Origin: Flavobacterium sp. DG2-3
GTDB taxonomy: Bacteria; Bacteroidota; Bacteroidia; Flavobacteriales; Flavobacteriaceae
Assembly (NCBI RefSeq): GCF_030730925.1
Contig: NZ_JAVAMB010000001.1
Location: 248,001-312,000, forward strand
DNA: 64,000 bases
Direction of reading: 5' to 3'
The position numbers and the translations under genes were made by a program. Below the pieces are notes generated by a model. The model was not told where the DNA came from, ran no database searches, and saw only the letters and a list, made by a program, of their open reading frames with translations. Below, in pieces: positions 34,704 through 44,407 of the stretch (the first letter of the stretch is position 1; each line of letters starts with the position of its first letter).

Positions 34704-36284
34704 TTAATTCCAACCTGGATTTTGCTGAATAGTATTGTTCGAAAGTACAATCTGAGACTGTGGCAAAGCAAACCATCCTAAAGTTTCTGGTCTAAAGGTT
34801 ACTGCAAACTGAGAGTCTCCAGTATTGTTATCAATCGCAGCTTTCATTGCTGGCATTCCTTGTCTGATTAAATCAAAATAACGTAATCCTTCCAATGCCA
34901 ATTCTAAACGACGCTCTTCCATAATAGCAGTTTTAGTTACCGGAATTCTATGTGTTGTGTTTTTGAAAGCACGATCACGAACTCTGTCTAAATCTGTTTG
35001 CGCTAATGCATCATTCGTACCCAAATTCAATTCAGCTGCCATTAATAAAACATCTGCAAAACGAATAATTGCATAATCTTGATAGTTGTCAATTTGGAAA
35101 TTTCCTCCGTTTGCCTCAACAACTGCTGTTCCAGCTGCATTGGTAATCGGACAATATTTTTTCCAAGAATATCCAGTGTACTGGCGCTGTTCTCTCGCCT
35201 GAGCATCAAAATTTAAATTTTCTCCTGCGTAATCAATAAACGAAGCTGCTTTTCTAGAATCTCCCGTTTCGTAAGCATTTACCAATTTAGGGTTAACCGT
35301 TGCTCCTCCCCATCCTGTTGCATATCTTCCGATTGAACCGCCACGAGGCGCAATGTTTACTTGAAAACGGTTTCCTTCATGAAGATCCCAGTTTCCTTTT
35401 CCAGATCCGTTAAAACGAACTGCCCAAACCATTTCTGTATTGTCTTCTCCAGCAAAATTTTCGAAAGAAGCTGCTAACCAAAGATTAGCAAAATCAGCCA
35501 CTAATCCGTGACCACTATTATTTACAGCATCATTAATATAAGTTATGACTTGTGCTTTTGTTACTACACCAGCCAAATCTGTTTTGCTGTAAGCTCCAGT
35601 GTAGAATAAAAATGTTCTAGCCAAATAAGCTTCAGCCGCCCATTTTGTAATGCGTCCGTAGTTTGCATTTCCTGCTTGCGAGTAATTTTCTGGTCCTAAA
35701 TTGTCTGCAGCAAATTTTAAATCGTTTGCAATTAAAGCATAAGTCACTTCTGGTGCTTGTCTTGGCAATTCGAACTCACTTGTAGTTACAGTATGATCTA
35801 ACGGAACAATATCTCCGAACATTTTTGCAGCTTGGAAATGAAAGTGTGCTCTTAAGAAACGCGCTTCAGCTTCGTAACGAGTTTTCAAAGCAGTGTCTGC
35901 TCCCCAATTTACTTTATCAAGATTTTCTAACAAAATGTTAGCTCGGTAAATTCCAAGATAAGAGTTTGTCCACGTTAAAGCGTTCATATCTTTATCTGTA
36001 TTGTATTGAAAGCGATCCCATTGCAAATCTACTGTTGGATCTGCAATTCCAAATCCACCGAAACAGTTGTCAGAAGCTTGCTCACTTACGATCAATTGTG
36101 TACCGTAAGCTTCTCTTTGCAAAATATCGTAAACCGCTACTAAGCCTTCAAAAGCGTCAGAAGGAGTTTTATAAAAATTCTCCGTTACTTTATCAGTGTA
36201 TGGTTCATTTTCTAAAAAATCTTCCGAACAAGAACCCAAAACAAGTAAGCTTGAAAGGGCAAATAATTTTATATATGTTTTCAT
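34704..36284 (-). CDS. SusD/RagB family surface glycan-binding lipoprotein
   Basis: 526 residues from ATG 36284; an in-frame TTG at 36293 is less likely. Lipobox LVLGSC, then SEDFLEN, close to the SDDF-like lipoprotein export signal I recall for F. johnsoniae. TPR-like helices and a C-terminal RagB segment (RDRAFKNTTHRIPVT ... EERRLELALEGLRYFDLIRQG) identify the family. It acts as the lid over the SusC pore and binds the polysaccharide or oligosaccharide. It starts 12 nt after the susC stop. Confidence 0.93.
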   Translation of the reverse strand: MKTYIKLFALSSLLVLGSCSEDFLENEPYTDKVTENFYKTPSDAFEGLVAVYDILQREAYGTQLIVSEQASDNCFGGFGIADPTVDLQWDRFQYNTDKDMNALTWTNSYLGIYRANILLENLDKVNWGADTALKTRYEAEARFLRAHFHFQAAKMFGDIVPLDHTVTTSEFELPRQAPEVTYALIANDLKFAADNLGPENYSQAGNANYGRITKWAAEAYLARTFLFYTGAYSKTDLAGVVTKAQVITYINDAVNNSGHGLVADFANLWLAASFENFAGEDNTEMVWAVRFNGSGKGNWDLHEGNRFQVNIAPRGGSIGRYATGWGGATVNPKLVNAYETGDSRKAASFIDYAGENLNFDAQAREQRQYTGYSWKKYCPITNAAGTAVVEANGGNFQIDNYQDYAIIRFADVLLMAAELNLGTNDALAQTDLDRVRDRAFKNTTHRIPVTKTAIMEERRLELALEGLRYFDLIRQGMPAMKAAIDNNTGDSQFAVTFRPETLGWFALPQSQIVLSNNTIQQNPGWN

Positions 36285-36296
36285 GATTTTCAAAAT

Positions 36297-39200
36297 TTAA
36301 AAGTTAACATTTACACCCATCATATAGGTTCTTGGCTGCGGATAATATCCAACATCAATTCCTTTAGCCCAAGATTGATTTACGTTTCCGAAACCAATTT
36401 CTGGATCCATTCCTTTGTACTTCGTGAAAGTATAAATGTTGTTTCCTGCCACATACAATCTGAATTTAGAGAAGAAACTTAATTTGTTTGTTAACTTCGT
36501 CAAATCACATCCGATTGTAGCATTTTTAATTCTGAAGAAATCTGAATCCTGAATATACAAATCAGAGAATTTAGTATAGTTCCCGTTATCGTCTGTTCCG
36601 TAAGTTACTCTTGGAATTCTGTTAGAAGTTCCTTCAGTTGTCCATCTGCCTAATACTTCTGTAGTGTTGTTTGTGTAAGCACGAGTGTAATCATGAACTC
36701 CAAAAACGTTTTGTCCACCAGCGATACCGTAAGTATTAATAGAGAAATCAAAAGCTTTGTATGATAATTCTAAATTAACACCGTAGTTAATATCTGGATT
36801 CGGATCACCAATTTGTGTTTTATCATTAGCATCGATTTTTCCGTCATTGTTTAAATCTACGAAACGAACGTCTCCTGGCTGTGCATTTGGCTGAACGCCC
36901 GCCGCAACTTCAGCTGCATTTTGGAAAAGTCCATCTGTTTTTAATCCGTAGAAATAACCCATTGGTTTTCCAACCTCAACACGGTTCATTTCGTCTAAAC
37001 CTTGGAATAATACGTTAGATTCTCCATGAATGATTCCTTCGTTATTTGCAATTCTCAACACTTCATTTTGGTTACGAGAAAGGTTTGCGTTTACTGCAAA
37101 ATTCCAATCTTTTCCAAAACGTGTGCGGTAAGATAATCCAATTTCAAAACCTTTATTGCTTACGTCTCCACCATTAATGTAAGGTGCAGTTGCTCCCGCA
37201 TAAGTTGGGATAGATGCCAATACTAACCAATCTTTAGTTTTCTTGTCATAGTAATCGAAAGTCAAAGTAAAGTTTGTGAATAATGTAGCATCAAAACCTA
37301 AGTCTAACTGCTCAGAAGTTTCCCATCTAAGGTTACGGTTTGCTAACTGATCTGGGCTTGAACCTACTAATAAAGTTTCGTCACCCGTTCCGAAATGGTA
37401 CGTTTTGTCTGTTGAATTTACTGTTGACAAATAAGCAAATCTTCTACCAAATTGGTCGTTACCATTTTGTCCCCAGCTTGCTCTTAATTTGAATGTATTT
37501 AAAACTTTGTTTTCTTTGAAGAAAGCTTCTTTATCTAAATTCCATCCCGCAGAGAACGATGGGAAAATAGCATATTTGTTGTCTGGACCAAATTCTGATG
37601 AACCGTCACGACGAACTGTTGCAGAGAATAAGTATTTATTGTTGTAATCGTACAATAAACGTCCGAAGTATGACTGAATCGCATAATCTTTACGATTTCC
37701 TTTTACCACATTTGATGTTGGGTCTTTTGCGTTATCTAAATAAGCATGCTCAAAATCATCAAAAATCAAGTTTCTTCCTTGACCTTCCATATAATCTGAA
37801 GTGTTCTTTTTAGCAGAAGTACCAACTAAAACATCAAAATTATGAGAACCTGCAATATCAAATTTGTATTGAAGTGTGTTTTCAAAAATCCATCCTAAAG
37901 ATTTTGTAGCACTTTGCGTTACGCTCGAAACCGTGTTATTATCATTTGATGAAAGAGAATAAACAGGTCTGAAAGAACGGTAGTTGCTATCTGTCATATC
38001 AACACCATAACTGGTTCTGAAAGTAAAGTTTTTTGCAAATTTCAATTCAGCAAAAATGTTACCTACATAACGATTTGTTTTAGTCTGATTGAAGTTGTTG
38101 TAATATAAAGATCCAACAGGGTTGCTAATATCTTGAGAAATGATAGAACGAGCAAAATCTCCATTTTCGTCATACGCCTGATCAATTGGCGCAGCGTTTA
38201 AGAAACTTCTAATTGCATTGCTGTAGATTCCGTCATCTGCAACACCGCTTGATTTGATGTTTGATAAAGTGAAGTTTTCACCAATTTTCAAATAACCTTT
38301 AATTACTTCTGAAGTAGAATTTACAGAAAAAGTAACACGATCGTATTGAGATTGATTGGTAGAACCTCCAATCATACCTTCTTGTCCGTAGTAAGACAAA
38401 CCAGTTGCAATAGTAGATTTTTCGTCACCGCCTGTAATCAAAAGCGAGTGATTTTGTTTCATTGCACCTTCGTTAAAAAGATCTTTTTGCCAATCATGAT
38501 TTGGAAATCCAGCAATTTGCTCTTTCGAATATAATGGAGCATATCCAGAATTTACACGAGCTTCGTTCATGATTGTTGTATACTCTTGTGTATTCATCAA
38601 ATCTAGTTTTTTAGCAATTTGCTGAAAACCTGTATAAGAGCTGAAAGACACATTCATTTTACCATCTTTTCCTTTTTTAGTTGTAACCAAGATAACTCCG
38701 TTTGCCGCTCTTGCTCCGTAGATAGAAGCTGCAGAAGCATCTTTCAAAACGTCAACCCTTTCAATAACAGACGGATCAAGATATCCAATTCCGTTATCTA
38801 CCACTACACCATCAACCACATAAAGAGGATCGCTGTTTCCTGCTGTACCTGCTCCACGAATATTTACCACCATATTCGCTCCCGGCTGACCAGAAGATGA
38901 AGTTACAGAAACCCCAGAAGCCTGACCTTGTAAAGCATTTACAACATCAAGACTGGCAACTTGCTGGATATCTTTTCCAGATACCAATGAAGTTGCAGCA
39001 GTGTTTACTTTCTTCTTTTGAGTACCGTAACCAATTACTACAATTTCTTTAAGTTCCGCAGTTTCTGGATTCAAAACTACATTCACAACTTTTTGAGTTC
39101 CAACCGTAATATTCTGTGTTTTGAACCCCACAAAAGTGATTACTAAAACATCTCCTGTTTTAGCCTCCACTTTATATTTTCCATCAAAATCGGTAACAGT

Positions 39201-39386
39201 ACTCGACTTTGTTCCCTGTACTTGTACAGTTGCTCCGGGAACCCCAAATCCGTCTTCGGAAGAGGTGATTGTCCCACTTACAGTTTTGGATTCTTGCGCA
39301 AATCCAAACTGCATCATAAATACGCTAAGCAGCACCGCCATAAAATATGGAAGCTTTGTTGTTTTAATACAATTTTTGCTTTTCAT
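36297..39386 (-). CDS. SusC/RagA family TonB-dependent transporter
   Basis: 1029 residues. Signal peptide ending GFAQ; carboxypeptidase-regulatory-like domain (about 33-115, KTVSGTITSSEDGFGVPGATV); plug with VVIGYGTQKKKVNTAATSLV and the PLYVVDGV SusC signature; 22-strand barrel ending in Phe (VNVNF). It imports oligosaccharides across the outer membrane using TonB energy. It is the first gene of the PUL, with a long 5' region and no recognisable TAnnTTTG promoter close by. It has no N-terminal STN domain, so it does not signal through an anti-sigma factor. Confidence 0.95.
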   Translation of the reverse strand: MKSKNCIKTTKLPYFMAVLLSVFMMQFGFAQESKTVSGTITSSEDGFGVPGATVQVQGTKSSTVTDFDGKYKVEAKTGDVLVITFVGFKTQNITVGTQKVVNVVLNPETAELKEIVVIGYGTQKKKVNTAATSLVSGKDIQQVASLDVVNALQGQASGVSVTSSSGQPGANMVVNIRGAGTAGNSDPLYVVDGVVVDNGIGYLDPSVIERVDVLKDASAASIYGARAANGVILVTTKKGKDGKMNVSFSSYTGFQQIAKKLDLMNTQEYTTIMNEARVNSGYAPLYSKEQIAGFPNHDWQKDLFNEGAMKQNHSLLITGGDEKSTIATGLSYYGQEGMIGGSTNQSQYDRVTFSVNSTSEVIKGYLKIGENFTLSNIKSSGVADDGIYSNAIRSFLNAAPIDQAYDENGDFARSIISQDISNPVGSLYYNNFNQTKTNRYVGNIFAELKFAKNFTFRTSYGVDMTDSNYRSFRPVYSLSSNDNNTVSSVTQSATKSLGWIFENTLQYKFDIAGSHNFDVLVGTSAKKNTSDYMEGQGRNLIFDDFEHAYLDNAKDPTSNVVKGNRKDYAIQSYFGRLLYDYNNKYLFSATVRRDGSSEFGPDNKYAIFPSFSAGWNLDKEAFFKENKVLNTFKLRASWGQNGNDQFGRRFAYLSTVNSTDKTYHFGTGDETLLVGSSPDQLANRNLRWETSEQLDLGFDATLFTNFTLTFDYYDKKTKDWLVLASIPTYAGATAPYINGGDVSNKGFEIGLSYRTRFGKDWNFAVNANLSRNQNEVLRIANNEGIIHGESNVLFQGLDEMNRVEVGKPMGYFYGLKTDGLFQNAAEVAAGVQPNAQPGDVRFVDLNNDGKIDANDKTQIGDPNPDINYGVNLELSYKAFDFSINTYGIAGGQNVFGVHDYTRAYTNNTTEVLGRWTTEGTSNRIPRVTYGTDDNGNYTKFSDLYIQDSDFFRIKNATIGCDLTKLTNKLSFFSKFRLYVAGNNIYTFTKYKGMDPEIGFGNVNQSWAKGIDVGYYPQPRTYMMGVNVNF

Positions 39387-40024
39387 AATAAGAATTGATT
39401 AAGTTTAAGTTATAGTTAGTAATCTTTACCCTAAGAGAAATCTGGAAAACTTCCCAAGCAGGTCATGCCAAAAATGAGGGCCTGAATCTCATTTCTAACA
39501 TTTAGTACTTGCAACGACTATATGCAGATATTTTGAAAACTAAATCTTCATCCTATCAAAGCCGATTTAAATTTTACTTTTTGCTGTTGTTGTCAACATC
39601 CAAAAACCAATCGAAACCAACTTTTAAAAAAACAATTGTGGTAAGTTTAAGTTAAGTTTTATCTTTGCCTTTTAAACTTATAGTCAATTTGAATTTATCT
39701 TATGGTAAATTTGACTACAAGTGTAAAACAAATTTTCTATATTAACAAAATATTAGGGTTATTTTTTTTCGATTCTGATTAATCCTAATTCATTTTTATT
39801 AATGTTGTAAAATCTAAACAAGAATTGAAATAATTATTAAAGAAAAAACAACGTTTTATAAAATTGACAATCAGCCGTTTAAGAATACTCATAAACAAAG
39901 CAGTTTTTTAGCACATTTTTAAATGCTTGATTTTCAAAATTTTGTTTCGTTAAAAAAAATATAAGGCTTTCAAAAAGGTTAATAATGATTTTATTTATTT
40001 AATTTGTCAAAATTTATCTCATAT
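39387..40024. promoter_or_regulatory. 638-nt regulatory gap between susC and NUDIX regulators
   Basis: Contains no ORF worth calling. Notable parts: GTTTAAGTTA at 39403-39412 and GTTTAAGTTAAGT at 39645-39657 (the latter shared with the BACON-GH5 leader); a region at 39430-39530 with a less AT-rich, non-repeat character that could be a structured susC leader; a long inverted repeat at 39676-39722; and TTAATTTG at 39999-40006, a one-mismatch -7 element for the plus-strand regulator. No consensus promoter was found for susC on the minus strand. Confidence 0.55.
39676..39722. promoter_or_regulatory. Inverted repeat, candidate PUL operator
   Basis: ACTTATAGTCAA (39676-39687) and TTGACTACAAGT (39711-39722) are inverted copies with one mismatch, separated by 23 nt that also contain matching AATTT/AAATT pieces. 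The repeat lies midway between the divergent susC and NUDIX regulator genes. The spacing suggests two protein dimers or a looped site. Confidence 0.5.
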
Positions 40025-40741
40025 ATGGTTGAAAATGTAGACGACAAAACTGCTCAGAAAAATGAAAACAGTGCGATGAATGCCATCACGATTGACTGTG
40101 TTATTTTCGGTTTTGACAAAGGCAGTCTTGAAGTACTTTTGGTGCAACATGCCGAGGGTATCAGTAAAGGAAAGTGGGGACTTCCAGGTGGATGGATTTA
40201 TAAAAAAGAAAGCACAGACAATGCCGCTCATCGTTTATTGAATGAGCTTACAGGTCTTGATAATATTTATCTGGAACAGCTGAAAGCATTTGGAGATCCA
40301 GACCGTTTTCCGCTGCGACGCGTTATCACAATCGGATATTATGCTCTTGTAAAAAGAGAAGATTATAACATTAAGGCAGGTTTTACCGCTTCGGATGCGA
40401 AATGGTATAAAATCAATGAAATTCCAGATCTGATTTACGATCACAATGAAATTTTAGATTACAGTATAAAGCATCTTAGAAATAAAGTTCGACAAACGCC
40501 AATTGGTTTTAATTTACTGCCAGAGAAATTTACCTTATTGCAATTGATGCACTTGTATGGAGAAATTTTAGGAATCGAAATGGACAAACCAAACTTTAGA
40601 AGAAAAATTCTTCACATGAAACTTCTGGTGGCATTAGACGAAAAACAGCAGGATGTATCGCACAGAGCGGCACAATTGTACAAGTTTGATCCAGAAATCT
40701 ATGAAAAACTAACTGAAAAAGGATTCAATTTTGAATTCTGA
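40025..40741 (+). CDS. NUDIX-winged-helix regulator, AraR/NrtR type (copy 1)
   Basis: 238 residues from ATG 40025; a TTG at 40004 would add seven residues. The NUDIX domain keeps the GGW start of the box but reads RLLNELTGL where the catalytic consensus is REUxEExGU, so two of three catalytic glutamates are lost and hydrolysis is unlikely. The C-terminal winged helix (TPIGFNLLPEKFTLLQLMHLYGEILG, then NFRRKILHMKLL) matches the NrtR paralog at 3359-4051. Characterised Bacteroidota relatives include the arabinose regulator AraR of B. thetaiotaomicron. Divergent position next to susC suggests sugar-responsive control of the xyloglucan locus. Confidence 0.85.
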   Translation: MVENVDDKTAQKNENSAMNAITIDCVIFGFDKGSLEVLLVQHAEGISKGKWGLPGGWIYKKESTDNAAHRLLNELTGLDNIYLEQLKAFGDPDRFPLRRVITIGYYALVKREDYNIKAGFTASDAKWYKINEIPDLIYDHNEILDYSIKHLRNKVRQTPIGFNLLPEKFTLLQLMHLYGEILGIEMDKPNFRRKILHMKLLVALDEKQQDVSHRAAQLYKFDPEIYEKLTEKGFNFEF

Positions 40742-40777
40742 TTTTTCAATACAAATTAATAACACGACAACAACAAA

Positions 40778-41479
40778 TTGACTGAAATAACTACTAATCA
40801 TCATAAACCAGCCGTTGACGGAATCACAATTGACTGTGTTTTCTTCGGATTTAACAAAGAGAGTCTCGAGGTTCTCTTGGTTCAGCACGCTCAAGGCGAA
40901 AGTATGGGTAAATGGGGTTTGCTTGGCGGATGGCTTCAAATAGATGAAAGTGCCGACAATGCCGCACAGCGTATTTTGCACGAGCTTACAGGACTTGAAG
41001 ATATTTATCTGGAACAGCTGAAAGCATTTACAAATCCGCAGCGTGTTCTGGAAAGACGTGTTGTTACCATTGGTTATTATACGCTGGTGAATCGCGAAGA
41101 TTATAATATCAAAGCGAGTTTAAAAGTTATCGAAGCAAAATGGTACAAAATCAATGAAATTCCGGAACTGATTTTTGACCATAACGAAATTCTGGATTTT
41201 AGTTTATTGCAGTTAAGAAACCGCGTGCGCCAAGCGCCAATTGGTTTTAATCTTCTGCCCGAAAAATTCACTTTATTGCAGCTGATGCATCTGTACGAAG
41301 AAATTTTAGGAATCGAATTGGACAAATCGAATTTCAGAAGAAAAGTGCTTCACATGAAATTGCTTACCGCATTGGATGAAAAGCAAAAAGATGTTTCGCA
41401 TAGAGCGGCCAAACTTTATAAATTTGACCCCGAAATGTACAAGAAATTAACAGAAAAAGGATTCAATTTTGAATTTTAA
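40778..41479 (+). CDS. NUDIX-winged-helix regulator, AraR/NrtR type (copy 2)
   Basis: 233 residues starting at TTG 40778; the next in-frame ATG lies 46 codons on, inside the NUDIX domain, so TTG is the only credible start. It closely resembles copy 1 over its whole length (for example both have LLPEKFTLLQLMHLY and NFRRK(I/V)LHMKLL), showing tandem duplication. The box reads RILHELTGL, again lacking two glutamates, and the GLPGGW of copy 1 is GLLGGW here. It starts 36 nt after copy 1, so the two form an operon and may heterodimerise. The weak start codon suggests lower expression than copy 1. Confidence 0.8.
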   Translation: MTEITTNHHKPAVDGITIDCVFFGFNKESLEVLLVQHAQGESMGKWGLLGGWLQIDESADNAAQRILHELTGLEDIYLEQLKAFTNPQRVLERRVVTIGYYTLVNREDYNIKASLKVIEAKWYKINEIPELIFDHNEILDFSLLQLRNRVRQAPIGFNLLPEKFTLLQLMHLYEEILGIELDKSNFRRKVLHMKLLTALDEKQKDVSHRAAKLYKFDPEMYKKLTEKGFNFEF

Positions 41480-41544
41480 TGCCATTTTTAATTCTTTACG
41501 CTCAACTATCCTTCAACTAGATTCCAGAATCCAAAACTTTGCGC

Positions 41545-41552
41545 TATCTTTG
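41545..41552 (+). promoter_or_regulatory. -7 element upstream of lepA
   Basis: TATCTTTG followed by CGCCTTAATAAC, closely resembling the thiL promoter region (TACCTTTGCACCTTAATAAC at 47600-47619). No clear TTG at -33. Leader of about 85 nt. Confidence 0.5.
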
Positions 41553-41643
41553 CGCCTTAATAACATGCTTAAAGCAATTGCTTTAGTCTGTTTTTGAACC
41601 CAAAAAATACTTAAAACTCGTTTTAGAGAACTGATATATACAA

Positions 41644-43440
41644 ATGAAGAAGATACGTAATTTTTGCATTATTGCACACATTGACCACGGTAAAAGTACA
41701 TTAGCAGACAGGCTTTTGGGCGCTACACAAACCGTTACAGCTCGTGAAGAAAAAGCACAATTGCTTGACAACATGGACTTGGAGCGCGAGCGTGGAATTA
41801 CCATTAAGAGTCATGCCATTCAGATGGAATACAAATACAAGGGCGAAGAATATATCTTAAACTTAATTGACACTCCTGGACACGTTGACTTTTCATACGA
41901 AGTTTCGAGATCTATCGCAGCTTGCGAAGGAGCGTTATTAATTGTTGATGCTGCACAAAGTATTCAGGCACAAACGATTTCAAACTTATATTTAGCGCTT
42001 GAAAACGACTTGGAAATTATTCCAGTTTTAAATAAAGTTGACTTGCCAAGTGCGAATCCGGAAGAAGTTAGTGACGATATTATCGATTTACTTGGATGTA
42101 AATTGGAAGATATTATTCATGCCTCTGGAAAAACTGGTTTTGGTGTTGAGAACATTCTTGCTGCCATTATCGAAAAAATTCCTGCTCCAAAAGGAAATCC
42201 AGAAGAGCCATTGCAAGCTTTGATTTTTGACTCGGTTTACAATCCATTCCGTGGAATTGAGGTTATCTTTAGAGTTGTAAATGGAGAAATCAAAAAAGGC
42301 CAGAAAATTAAATTTATGGCTACAGACAACGAATATTTTGCAGACGAAATTGGAACTTTAAAATTAAATCAAGTTCCTAAAAATGTGGTTTCTGCAGGAG
42401 ACGTTGGTTACTTAATTTCTGGAATTAAAGAAGCTCGCGAAGTAAAAGTGGGTGATACCATTACAGATGCAAAAGTGCCGACAACCAATATGATTACTGG
42501 TTTTGAGGATGTAAAACCAATGGTATTTGCCGGAATTTATCCTGTTGATACTGAAGATTACGAAGATTTACGTTCTTCTATGGAAAAATTACAATTGAAC
42601 GATGCTTCATTGGTTTTTGCTCCAGAAAGTTCTGCCGCTTTAGGTTTCGGTTTCCGTTGCGGATTCTTAGGAATGCTTCACATGGAAATTATCCAAGAAC
42701 GTTTAGAGCGTGAGTTCGATATGACGGTAATTACTACAGTTCCTAACGTTTCGTATTTGGCTTATACTAAGAAAAATCCAGAAACACCTTTAGTAGTAAA
42801 CAATCCATCAGATTTACCAGAGCCTTCAAAATTAGACAGAGTTGAAGAGCCTTTTATTAAAGCTACCATCATTACAAAAGCCGATTTCGTTGGAAACGTA
42901 ATGAGTTTATGTATAGAAAAACGTGGTTTAATTACCAACCAAACCTATTTGACAACAGAACGTGTTGAATTAAACTTCGACATGCCTTTGGCCGAAATTG
43001 TATTCGATTTTTACGATCGTTTAAAAACAGTTTCTAAAGGTTATGCTTCTTTCGATTATTCACCAATCGGAATGCGTACTTCTAAATTGGTTAAACTGGA
43101 CGTTCTTTTGAATGCTCAAACTGTAGATGCACTTTCTGCATTGATTCACGAAGACAACGCATACAACATCGGTAAAAAAATGACCGAGAAATTACGCGAA
43201 TTAATTCCAAGACAGCAATTTGATATTCCGATTCAGGCTGCAATTGGAGCTAAGATTATCGCTCGTGAAACGATTAAAGCACTTCGTAAAGACGTTACCG
43301 CAAAATGTTACGGTGGAGATATTTCCCGTAAGCGTAAACTTCTTGAAAAACAGAAAAAAGGTAAAAAACGTATGCGTCAAGTAGGAAACGTAGAGATTCC
43401 GCAAGAGGCATTTATGGCTGTTTTGAAATTGAATGACTAG
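41644..43440 (+). CDS. lepA: Elongation factor 4 (ribosome back-translocase)
   Basis: 598 residues, standard length. GTPase motifs are [11 protein letters not shown] (G1), DTPGHVDF (G3) and NKVDLP (G4); the C-terminal LepA-specific domain ends in the Lys-rich [19 protein letters not shown] segment. It acts on stalled ribosomes and in 30S assembly. A terminator follows at 43485-43515, so it is monocistronic or the end of its unit. Confidence 0.96.
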   Translation: MKKIRNFCIIAHIDHGKSTLADRLLGATQTVTAREEKAQLLDNMDLERERGITIKSHAIQMEYKYKGEEYILNLIDTPGHVDFSYEVSRSIAACEGALLIVDAAQSIQAQTISNLYLALENDLEIIPVLNKVDLPSANPEEVSDDIIDLLGCKLEDIIHASGKTGFGVENILAAIIEKIPAPKGNPEEPLQALIFDSVYNPFRGIEVIFRVVNGEIKKGQKIKFMATDNEYFADEIGTLKLNQVPKNVVSAGDVGYLISGIKEAREVKVGDTITDAKVPTTNMITGFEDVKPMVFAGIYPVDTEDYEDLRSSMEKLQLNDASLVFAPESSAALGFGFRCGFLGMLHMEIIQERLEREFDMTVITTVPNVSYLAYTKKNPETPLVVNNPSDLPEPSKLDRVEEPFIKATIITKADFVGNVMSLCIEKRGLITNQTYLTTERVELNFDMPLAEIVFDFYDRLKTVSKGYASFDYSPIGMRTSKLVKLDVLLNAQTVDALSALIHEDNAYNIGKKMTEKLRELIPRQQFDIPIQAAIGAKIIARETIKALRKDVTAKCYGGDISRKRKLLEKQKKGKKRMRQVGNVEIPQEAFMAVLKLND

Positions 43441-43484
43441 TTCTTTTTTTTAGAATATAGAGGAAAGAATATAGAATATAGAGG

Positions 43485-43515
43485 AACCCAATGGCGAAAG
43501 TTATTGGGTTTTTTA
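43485..43515 (+). terminator. lepA intrinsic terminator
   Basis: AACCCAAT (43485-43492) pairs with ATTGGGTT (43503-43510) and is followed by a T-run. Just upstream a GAATATAGAGGAA unit is repeated in tandem (43453-43486). Confidence 0.8.
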
Positions 43516-43673
43516 TTTGTATTTGCTTCTAAAATTACAAAGACTAAACCTACAAATTTATCCAAATTTTAACTTGAACGATTCAATATTAACGCGTTCG
43601 ACTAAACTTTAAGGCTTTTAAAAACGCCTATTGTATTTTTAATCTTACAAACAATTTAAAAATATGTAAGATT

Positions 43674-44291
43674 ATGAAAACCAAATTATCAGTTATTGTA
43701 GCACTTTTTACCTTTTGTTTCGCAAATGCACAGCAAGACCAAGTTGATTCTGAAATGAATTCTGCAAAAGGCGTGACTTTCGAAAAAGGCGATATGTTCC
43801 TTGAAGGTTCGATCAAAATTAGTACAGGTGGCGAAAATGATTATTATGGCTTTAGTCCTAAATTTGGCTATTTACTAAATGATAAATTCGCAGTTGGTGC
43901 AAAATTAGATTACTCAAGTAATGAAGAGGAAGCAACAGGTGTAAAAACCAATGTATTTGGAGTTGGTGCTTTTGCCCGTTACTACTTTTTAGAATTGGAT
44001 AAAAAACGTTTCAAAGCTTACGCAGAAGCTGGTTTAGGTTTTGGAAGAAACAAAACCGAAACACCACTTGTTGGCAGTGATACCGATAATAGTTTAACCG
44101 CTGATATTAATGTGGGACTAAACTATTTTATTACCAAAAATGTTGCTGTCACTTTTGTTTTGGCTAATGTTTTGGCGTACAACAGTGTATCTCCTGAAAA
44201 TGGTCCTTCTTCAGATACTTTCCAATTAAACATCAATTTATTTGAAAATATCTTCGATCAGCCGCAATTTGGCTTATTGTATAGATTTTAA
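43674..44291 (+). CDS. Outer-membrane beta-barrel protein
   Basis: 205 residues with a signal peptide ending ANAQ. The mature protein alternates glycine/aromatic strands (FSPKFGYLLNDKFAVGAKLDY, VFGVGAFARYYF, AYAEAGLGFG) and ends LLYRF, typical of small 8-stranded porin-like or OmpW/OmpA-like barrels common in flavobacteria. Monocistronic: preceded by the lepA terminator and followed by its own at 44318-44348. The ligand is unknown. Confidence 0.8.
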   Translation: MKTKLSVIVALFTFCFANAQQDQVDSEMNSAKGVTFEKGDMFLEGSIKISTGGENDYYGFSPKFGYLLNDKFAVGAKLDYSSNEEEATGVKTNVFGVGAFARYYFLELDKKRFKAYAEAGLGFGRNKTETPLVGSDTDNSLTADINVGLNYFITKNVAVTFVLANVLAYNSVSPENGPSSDTFQLNINLFENIFDQPQFGLLYRF

Positions 44292-44317
44292 TTTTTTTTT
44301 TTTGCGATTTAAAGTCG

Positions 44318-44348
44318 AAAAGCTGTTTCAATTTGGAACAGCTTTTTT
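44318..44348 (+). terminator. Intrinsic terminator after the barrel protein
   Basis: AAAAGCTGTT (44318-44327) pairs with AACAGCTTTT (44337-44346), followed by TT. Confidence 0.85.
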
Positions 44349-44407
44349 AGTTCTATAAATACCAAACCTTAGTAACTTAGCATCTCAGAATCTTAAAACT
44401 TTAAAAA

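Noticed and set aside
39387..40024. ECF sigma/anti-sigma control of the PUL
   Set aside because: SusC lacks an N-terminal signalling (STN) domain and no sigma or anti-sigma gene is adjacent.
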